A stretch of 10,989 bases of DNA from Candidatus Sumerlaeota bacterium (GTDB lineage Bacteria; CG03; SLGR01), in NCBI GenBank assembly GCA_007136585.1, contig SLGR01000173.1, forward strand, positions 1 to 10,989. Reading direction: 5' to 3'. The notes beneath the pieces are model-generated. The model had not been told where the DNA came from. It was given only the letters and a program-made list of their open reading frames with translations, and searched no databases. Positions within the stretch are counted from its first letter, which is position 1. Each line of letters begins with the position of its first letter. Below, piece by piece: positions 7,286-10,989 of this stretch. The translations under genes and the position numbers were made by a program.

Positions 7286-7384
7286 ATGACGCGCAAACAG
7301 ATGAAGAAAAACTCTCTTTTAAAGCTGCTGGCTCTTTTCATAGCGGTACTCCTCTGGATATACGTTATGTATATGGGGCAATGA
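7286..7384 (+). CDS. 32-residue single-span membrane micro-ORF resembling the CdaR/YbbR N-terminal anchor
   Basis: A small ORF between cdaA and pdxJ encodes a basic start (MTRKQMKKNSLLK), one hydrophobic span (LLALFIAVLLWIYV) and a short end (MYMGQ). The basic-LKLL-LFIAVLLW-YV pattern is what I would expect at the N terminus of CdaR (YbbR), the extracytoplasmic regulator that normally follows cdaA. The YbbR repeats that should come next are completely missing: a TGA at 7382-7384 ends the frame and overlaps the pdxJ ATG as ATGA. GGA at 7274-7276 or AGGA at 7280-7283 may serve as ribosome-binding site; an internal ATG at 7301 is an alternative start. It may be a decayed cdaR remnant or a retained membrane micropeptide. 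The tight coupling to pdxJ suggests it is still translated, but that is inference. Confidence 0.65.
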   Translation: MTRKQMKKNSLLKLLALFIAVLLWIYVMYMGQ

Positions 7385-8091
7385 TAAAACTGGGGGTAAA
7401 CATAGACCATGTCGCAACCCTCCGTCAGGCCCGCCGACAGGGGATCCCCGATATAGTACAGGCGGCCCGGGCCGTCTCTGCCGGAGGCGCTGATATCATA
7501 ACCGTTCACCTGAGAAGGGACAGGAGACATATACAGGATAGCGACCTTTATCTTCTTAAAAAAAACTCCCCTCTTCCCCTTAATATGGAGATGGCGGCGG
7601 ACCGGGATATAACCGGTATCGCCCTTGATGTGAGGCCGGCGAGCGTATGTCTGGTCCCTGAGAACCGGATGGAACTTACTACCGAGGGGGGGCTTAACGT
7701 AAAAGAAAGCGCCTCCGCCCTTGAAGAGACTCTCCCGGTTCTTAAAAAAGCCGGGATAGAGGTATCTTTTTTTATTGACCCCCTTAAGGAGCAGGTAAGG
7801 GCCTCTTATGAGGCCGGGGCCGATGCCGTGGAGCTTCATACGGGAAGTTACGCAGACTCAGGGCCCGAAACCCTTGAAGCTGAGCTGAACCGGCTGAGGG
7901 AAGCCGCCGCCCTTGCGGTGGAGCTAGGGCTGAAGCTCAATGCGGGACACGGGCTTGATTACTCAAACCTCATTCCCGTAAGGGATATCCCCGGTATAAG
8001 CGAACTTAATATAGGGTATTCCATCGTATGCCGGGCTATCTTTACGGGGCTTGAAGCGGCGGTGCGGGAGATGAAAGAGCTGATTTTGTGA
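7381..8091 (+). CDS. pdxJ: Pyridoxine 5'-phosphate synthase PdxJ
   Basis: Condenses 1-deoxyxylulose 5-phosphate with 3-amino-2-oxopropyl phosphate to form pyridoxine 5'-phosphate in the DXP-dependent vitamin B6 route. It has 236 residues, close to the usual 240. It begins with the near-universal MIKLGVNIDHVATLRQAR. Catalytic positions are recognisable: H43 in VHLRRDRRHIQD, E70 in LNMEMA and H190 in LNAGHGLDY. CLVPENRMELTTEGGL, IDPLKEQV and ELHTGSYA are also typical. Two substitutions stand out: HLRRDRRH where HLREDRRH is common, and NIGYSIV where NIGHxIV is common. ATG 7381 fits the family N terminus exactly; a longer in-frame reading from 7255 would add about 40 unrelated residues. It overlaps the micro-ORF upstream (ATGA) and the small membrane protein downstream (GTGA). 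Its PLP end product is the PabC cofactor. Confidence 0.96.
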   Translation: MIKLGVNIDHVATLRQARRQGIPDIVQAARAVSAGGADIITVHLRRDRRHIQDSDLYLLKKNSPLPLNMEMAADRDITGIALDVRPASVCLVPENRMELTTEGGLNVKESASALEETLPVLKKAGIEVSFFIDPLKEQVRASYEAGADAVELHTGSYADSGPETLEAELNRLREAAALAVELGLKLNAGHGLDYSNLIPVRDIPGISELNIGYSIVCRAIFTGLEAAVREMKELIL

Positions 8092-8366
8092 GAAATAAGC
8101 GGAGAGGCCTGGTCTTTCTTCTCCTTCTTTCCGCGGGGTACTGGCTCTTTGTTTTCCTGGGACCCCGGGAGGAGCCGGACGTGAAGATGCCCTGCCGGGA
8201 TACGGGCCAGATGGTGCTTGAGAGCACCATAGATGTTTTTAAGGAGATCCGGGGACGGTACCCGGAGTCATTGGAGGAACTTAAGGAGCAGGGTTTCCTT
8301 GATGAGATTCCGGATAGCGGAGATACCCCGTGGGATTACACCCCGGAGGACGGGGCTATCAGATGA
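8088..8366 (+). CDS. Small membrane-anchored protein with pseudopilin-like C-terminal motif, function unknown
   Basis: A 92-residue protein that I cannot assign. It has a basic start (MRNKRRG) and a hydrophobic span at about residues 8-25 (LVFLLLLSAGYWLFVFLG). A short linker containing one cysteine follows, then a helix (VLESTIDVFKEIRGR) and YPESLEELKEQGFLDEIPDS ending in PWDYTPEDG. The pattern of a helix, then YP-SLEEL, G-L--IP, W-Y and G, is the same order seen in the C-terminal part of type II secretion and type IV pseudopilins (GspG-like). The basic-Gly-hydrophobic N terminus is also reminiscent, but the glutamate at position +5 after the glycine is absent, so it is probably not a processed pilin. 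The GTG start overlaps the pdxJ stop (GTGA), and its own stop overlaps acpS (ATGA), so it is co-translated with metabolic genes rather than secretion genes. Confidence 0.75.
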   Translation: MRNKRRGLVFLLLLSAGYWLFVFLGPREEPDVKMPCRDTGQMVLESTIDVFKEIRGRYPESLEELKEQGFLDEIPDSGDTPWDYTPEDGAIR

Positions 8367-8728
8367 GCATAGCCGGGACGGGGATTGATATAGTATGCAC
8401 CTCAAGGTTTGACCCTGCGCGGGTGGAGGCCCTGGCCGGGAAGATGTTGACGAAACGGGAGGCTGAGTACTGCCGGAGCCGCAGGGATTTTATCCTGCAT
8501 ATGTCCGGGAGGATAGCGGCCAAGGAGGCCTTTTTCAAGGCGGCAAACCGTATTGACAGCAGCCTCTCCTGGAAGGATATAGAGGTCACCTCCCGGGGGG
8601 TTCCCGGGCTCTCCGGGGAGTGCCGTGCCTACAGTCTCCTTGAATCAAGGAACCTCCAATGCAGTCTCTCCATATCCCACGATACCGGGTACGCGGTTGC
8701 CCACGCGCTTATTTGGAGCAAGGAATGA
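8363..8728 (+). CDS. acpS: Holo-[acyl-carrier-protein] synthase AcpS
   Basis: Transfers 4'-phosphopantetheine from CoA to a serine of acyl carrier protein, activating fatty acid synthesis. It has 121 residues, a normal length. The N-terminal GTGIDIV holds magnesium ligand D9. GRIAAKEAFFKA (49-60) holds E55, the second ligand, and corresponds to the family's R-AAKEA-KA. LSISHDTGYAVAHAL near the end matches the conserved SISH--YA-A. The start at ATG 8363 overlaps the preceding stop as ATGA, and the family begins directly with I-G-GIDIV. The pdxJ-acpS-nnr neighbourhood is a familiar one. The stop is followed at once by the structured repeat pair. Confidence 0.94.
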   Translation: MSIAGTGIDIVCTSRFDPARVEALAGKMLTKREAEYCRSRRDFILHMSGRIAAKEAFFKAANRIDSSLSWKDIEVTSRGVPGLSGECRAYSLLESRNLQCSLSISHDTGYAVAHALIWSKE

Positions 8729-8734
8729 AGAAAT

Positions 8735-8875
8735 TGAGTCAGCCCCCGCTGGCACGGTTTTCCTCATTCTCGCAGCCTATGGCTGCTCCGAGGGGTTCCG
8801 TCCGGAGGACGGAGCAAACCCGGAAACCCGTACCGCCGGGGACTGTAAATGTATATAAGGGTATTTTCAGGTGAA
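8735..8875 (+). repeat. Structured intergenic repeat, copy 1 (three-arm foldback)
   Basis: First of two diverged direct copies. It shares with copy 2 the 10-mer TGAGTCAGCC (8735-8744), the 11-mer CTCATTCTCGC (8763-8773), the 9-mer GCTCCGAGG (8785-8793) and a tail ATTTTCAGRTGAA. Both copies have 28 nt between the starts of the first two blocks. An outer stem pairs 8751-8763 with 8822-8834 (11 of 13 positions). Inside are two perfect hairpins: GCAGCC-TAT-GGCTGC (8772-8786) and TCCGTCC-GGA-GGACGGA (8797-8813). A 49-codon reading frame crosses it from ATG 8725, but the copies differ by out-of-frame length changes, so a nucleic-acid structure is preferred to a peptide. Confidence 0.75.
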
Positions 8876-8915
8876 ACGCCCATGAGTAAAGACACGCAAA
8901 AAGCAATTAAAATAC

Positions 8916-9038
8916 TGAGTCAGCCTCTGCCGGCATCCGTTTACTCATTCTCGCTTCGCTCCGAGGTCGACCCTGTCGAAATCCGTAAACATATGCCGGC
9001 ATCGTCTGAGGGTGTATGCGTGGATATTTTCAGATGAA
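8916..9038 (+). repeat. Structured intergenic repeat, copy 2 (three-arm foldback)
   Basis: Second copy, starting 181 nt after copy 1 and extending into the start of nnr. An outer stem pairs 8928-8944 with 8985-9001 (15 of 17 positions; arms begin TGCCGGCAT and end ATGCCGGCA). Inside are a small CTCG/CGAG hairpin (8950-8965) and a perfect TCGAC-CCT-GTCGA hairpin (8967-8979). The stems differ in sequence from copy 1 but occupy the same places and remain paired. The tail GGATATTTTCAGATGAA includes the nnr ATG at 9034. The 40 nt between the copies (8876-8915) are AT-richer and show no structure I can support. Confidence 0.75.
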
Positions 9039-10527
9039 GATAATAACTGCTGAGGAGATGAGAAGGATAGACAGGGCTTCTTCCGTGGATCCGGAAACCC
9101 TTATGGAGAGGGCCGGAAAGGGTCTCGCGGATTTTATACGGTTCAAACTCCCCCGGATTCCCGTCTGTTTTATCTGCGGCAGAGGAAATAACGGCGGCGA
9201 CGGTTTCGTTGCGGCCCGTTACCTGAAGGAGAAAGGGTTTGATGTGGATATTCGTCTGGCCGGGGATCCCGGAAAACTTTCAGGTCTTCCGGGGACCCAG
9301 GCCGCAAAACTTAGTATTCCGGTAAGGGGTATCACGGATCCTTCGGAACTGAAGGAGGTTCTTAAAACACCCTCAATAGCGGTTGACTGTCTTTTCGGAA
9401 CCGGGTTCAGGCCCCCCCTGGATTCCTACTCCCGGGGTATTCTTGAAATTATAAATAAAAATAGTAAAATAACCCTAGCCTGCGATATTCCCTCGGGTGT
9501 AAACGGGGATTCCGGGGATGCTGACGGGGGTGCCGTTTCTGCGGATATCACTCTCAGTTTTGAGTTTCCCAAGATAGGGCATCTTCTGGGCCCCGGCGCG
9601 GAGCTTACAGGAACCCTTGAGATAGCAGGGATCGGGACCGGGGTTTCACCTGAAAAATTTTTTCAGGAAGCGGAACTTACGGTTCCAGGGGATATAGATT
9701 TTTATTTCCGGCGCCGTAAAAGGGATACGCATAAAAAAGTTTTCGGACATGTTCTTGTACTCGGAGGCTCTCCCGGTATGGCCGGGGCCCCGGGTATGGC
9801 GGTCCTCGGAGCGCTGAGAGCCGGTGCGGGGCTTGTTACCTGCGCTGCCGGAAAATCGGTCGCGGAGGCCGCGGCGGGATGGGCTGCAAGTTCCATGCAG
9901 CTTCATCTTGAGGAGAACCCCGACGGGTCAATTAAAAGCGGTTCAGCCGGGATGATATCCGGTTATGCTGGCCGGAGAAATGTGGATTGTCTTCTGATAG
10001 GCCCCGGGCTGGGCGCGGGGAAAGAGCAGTCAGAGCTGGTTAAAAGAGTTATTGAGGGATCCGGGTCTCCGGTTCTTATTGACGCCGACGGGCTTAACGC
10101 CCTTTCCGGCAGACTGGAACTGCTCAGGGAGTGCCGGCAGCCGGTGCTTCTTACGCCGCATCCGGGGGAGTTTGAGAGGATAGCCGGGTACGGGTGCGGA
10201 AAGTCCCTGCCGGAGAGGATAAAAGCGGCGCGGGATCTCTCCGAAAGAACAGGGTCAGCGGTTCTACTGAAAGGGTACAGGAGCATTATCGCCTCGGAAG
10301 GGGAGGTTTTTATAAACCCGACCGGGGGGCCCGCTCTTGCCGCGGGCGGTTCGGGGGATGTCCTGGCCGGGATATGCGGCGCGCTTATGGGTCAGGGGGT
10401 TACACCTTTTGATGCCGCGCGGGCCGGGGCATGGGTTCACGGGCGCGCCGGAGATATCTCCGCCTGGCATACGAACGAACGTTATGTTCTGCCGGAAGAT
10501 ATATTGAATAACCTTTGGAGAGTATAG
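9034..10527 (+). CDS. nnr: Bifunctional NAD(P)H-hydrate repair enzyme Nnr (epimerase NnrE + ADP-dependent dehydratase NnrD)
   Basis: Repairs hydrated NAD(P)H: the N-terminal domain epimerises R- and S-NAD(P)HX and the C-terminal domain dehydrates S-NAD(P)HX with ADP. It has 497 residues. The epimerase (YjeF_N) domain spans about 1-215, with ITAEEMRRIDR at the start, CGRGNNGGDGFVAARYL (48-64), DCLFGTG (118-124) and CDIPSGVNGDSGD (150-162). The ribokinase-like dehydratase domain spans about 230-495, with GHVLVLGGSPGMAGAPGMA (238-256), LIGPGLG (321-327), IDADGLNAL (349-357), TPHPGEF (374-380) and NPTGGPALAAGGSGDVLAG (428-446), where D442 is the expected catalytic base. ATG 9034 gives the usual MKI-TAEEM start, although an upstream GTG at 9016 is in frame. 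No good Shine-Dalgarno is near; the start sits in the tail of repeat copy 2. Confidence 0.95.
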   Translation: MKIITAEEMRRIDRASSVDPETLMERAGKGLADFIRFKLPRIPVCFICGRGNNGGDGFVAARYLKEKGFDVDIRLAGDPGKLSGLPGTQAAKLSIPVRGITDPSELKEVLKTPSIAVDCLFGTGFRPPLDSYSRGILEIINKNSKITLACDIPSGVNGDSGDADGGAVSADITLSFEFPKIGHLLGPGAELTGTLEIAGIGTGVSPEKFFQEAELTVPGDIDFYFRRRKRDTHKKVFGHVLVLGGSPGMAGAPGMAVLGALRAGAGLVTCAAGKSVAEAAAGWAASSMQLHLEENPDGSIKSGSAGMISGYAGRRNVDCLLIGPGLGAGKEQSELVKRVIEGSGSPVLIDADGLNALSGRLELLRECRQPVLLTPHPGEFERIAGYGCGKSLPERIKAARDLSERTGSAVLLKGYRSIIASEGEVFINPTGGPALAAGGSGDVLAGICGALMGQGVTPFDAARAGAWVHGRAGDISAWHTNERYVLPEDILNNLWRV

Positions 10528-10542
10528 TGGTGCAGTTTGCAG

Positions 10543-10549
10543 AAGGAGG
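10543..10549 (+). promoter_or_regulatory. Strong Shine-Dalgarno for the following membrane protein
   Basis: AAGGAGG lies 5 nt before ATG 10555 and is the best ribosome-binding site seen in the window. It decides the start: the ATG at 10551 meets a TAG after three codons, and TTG 10537 lies before the site. It suggests independent and probably strong translation after the 27-nt gap behind nnr. Confidence 0.8.
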
Positions 10550-10554
10550 AATGT

Positions 10555-10860
10555 ATGCTTAGTGTAATTTTTGGTCTGGCAGGTATCGTTATAGGAGCGC
10601 TCTGGCTTGCCGCGTGGGGAGCCTGGGAGCCGTTTCTGGTAGTTCTTCAGGGTTCAATTCCGCCGTTTATAATCCTTGTAGGTCTCATCGCCGTAGCGGC
10701 CGGTATATCCAGTATGAAGGATAATATGGCGGCTAAAAAGGAAGAGGCTGAGCTGGAGGAAGAATCCGGTTCGGAAGAACCTGCCGCCCCGCAGGAAGAA
10801 TCCGGACCGGAAGACATTTCCGGAGCCCAGGAGCCTGAAGAGGAAAAAAGAGAAGAATAA
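10555..10860 (+). CDS. Small two-span membrane protein with glutamate-rich cytoplasmic-type tail, unknown function
   Basis: A 101-residue protein not assigned to a known family. It has two hydrophobic segments, at about residues 3-22 (VIFGLAGIVIGALWLAAWG) and 27-53 (FLVVLQGSIPPFIILVGLIA then VAAG). A basic patch (KDNMAAKK) follows, then a 40-residue tail dominated by Glu, Ser, Pro and Ala (for example EEAELEEESGSEEP). The tail looks disordered and is far more acidic than anything else here. The basic patch after span 2 suggests that the tail stays in the cytoplasm by the positive-inside rule. It lies between nnr and tsaE, which are usually adjacent, so it is an insertion into that pair or a lineage-specific member. 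The strong ribosome-binding site supports real expression. Confidence 0.75.
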   Translation: MLSVIFGLAGIVIGALWLAAWGAWEPFLVVLQGSIPPFIILVGLIAVAAGISSMKDNMAAKKEEAELEEESGSEEPAAPQEESGPEDISGAQEPEEEKREE

Positions 10861-10906
10861 GAGCGTTTTACGCGGATACTGATTTCGGGGATCCGGTTGC
10901 CCGCAT

Positions 10907-10989
10907 GTGCTGTGGGAAAATAGAAAAAAAAACCGGTTCTCCCGAGGAAACAAAGAGTTTCGGGAGAAGTCTTCTCAGCTTGCTGAAAG
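10907..10989 (+). CDS. tsaE: tRNA threonylcarbamoyladenosine biosynthesis ATPase TsaE, 3'-truncated by window end
   Basis: Only about 27 residues are visible, from GTG 10907 to the window edge. The segment KTGSPEETKSFGRSLLSLLK matches the start of TsaE, where S-EET---G--L---L precedes the Walker A loop, which would lie beyond the edge. TsaE is the ATPase needed with TsaB and TsaD to make t6A37 in ANN-decoding tRNAs, including tRNA-Met and tRNA-Ile. Its place after nnr is a common gene order. The frame is open from 10883, and no ATG occurs in it before this segment, so GTG is the probable start; GGGGA at 10887-10891 is a distant ribosome-binding candidate. Identity rests on a short motif plus context. 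Confidence 0.6.
   Translation, partial: MLWENRKKNRFSRGNKEFREKSSQLAE

Noticed and set aside
7255-7380. Extension of pdxJ upstream to 7255
   Set aside because: PdxJ proteins begin at MIKLGVNIDHVATLRQAR. The extra 42 residues do not resemble the family and overlap the micro-ORF in another frame.
7210-7839. 209-codon open frame on the minus strand across cdaA end, micro-ORF and pdxJ
   Set aside because: No family motif was seen, and it lies opposite pdxJ, whose catalytic residues are all in place.
8625-8858. 77-codon plus-strand frame from acpS into repeat copy 1
   Set aside because: It overlaps the conserved acpS C terminus in another frame and then reads through the repeat. No start signal or similarity supports it.
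8735-9038. CRISPR array or insertion sequence between acpS and nnr
   Set aside because: There are only two diverged copies with unequal internal lengths, no regular spacers, no transposase and no terminal inverted repeats at the element ends.
10863-10873. Possible terminator GCGT-TTT-ACGC after the Glu-rich membrane protein
   Set aside because: The stem is only 4 bp and no T run follows, so it cannot be supported as an intrinsic terminator.
10905-10989. ATG 10905 as the start of the last gene
   Set aside because: It reads MCCGKIEKK and then a sequence without TsaE features. The TsaE-like SPEET segment is in the frame that begins at GTG 10907.

Overview
The window is a dense, entirely plus-strand block of bacterial housekeeping genes. 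It reads as one long operon: most neighbouring genes overlap or nearly touch, through ATGA, GTGA, TTGA or TAATG junctions and overlaps of 8 to 11 nt. The organism is probably an uncultured, moderately GC-rich bacterium that uses many AGG (Arg), ATA (Ile) and CTT/CTG (Leu) codons. The order tilS-hpt-ftsH-(folE)-folP-cdaA-(cdaR)-pdxJ-acpS-nnr-tsaE resembles the arrangement I recall from Deltaproteobacteria such as Geobacter and from candidate phyla such as Omnitrophota. A predicted lipoprotein suggests a diderm. The phylum is inference only.

Layout. 1-566: 3' end of an aminodeoxychorismate lyase (PabC) domain, probably from a PabB-PabC fusion. 556-674: a good sigma70-type promoter and an elongator tRNA-Met(CAU). 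726-1217: an unrecognised putative lipoprotein. 1223-3131: tilS and hpt. 3131-5101: ftsH. 5091-6472: the folate genes folE and folP. 6465-7265: cdaA, the c-di-AMP synthase. 7286-7384: a 32-residue single-membrane-span ORF that looks like only the N-terminal anchor of CdaR/YbbR, exactly where a full cdaR is expected. 7381-8728: pdxJ, a small anchored protein with a pseudopilin-like tail, and acpS. 8735-9038: two diverged tandem copies of a structured repeat that can fold as a three-arm junction. 9034-10527: bifunctional nnr (NnrE-NnrD). 10555-10860: a two-span membrane protein with a glutamate-rich tail. 10907-end: the start of tsaE.

The genes fall into functional groups. pABA release (PabC), GTP cyclohydrolase (FolE) and dihydropteroate synthase (FolP) are three folate steps. 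TilS, tRNA-Met and TsaE concern tRNA supply and modification. PdxJ and Nnr make or repair cofactors, AcpS activates acyl carrier protein, Hpt salvages purines, FtsH is membrane quality control, and CdaA makes a signalling nucleotide.

The two most unusual points are the CdaR-anchor micro-ORF next to cdaA and the paired structured repeat between acpS and nnr. In the repeat, the arms keep their base pairing while their sequences differ, and the right end of copy 2 reaches into the nnr start codon. No CRISPR array, transposase, phage gene or defence system was seen.
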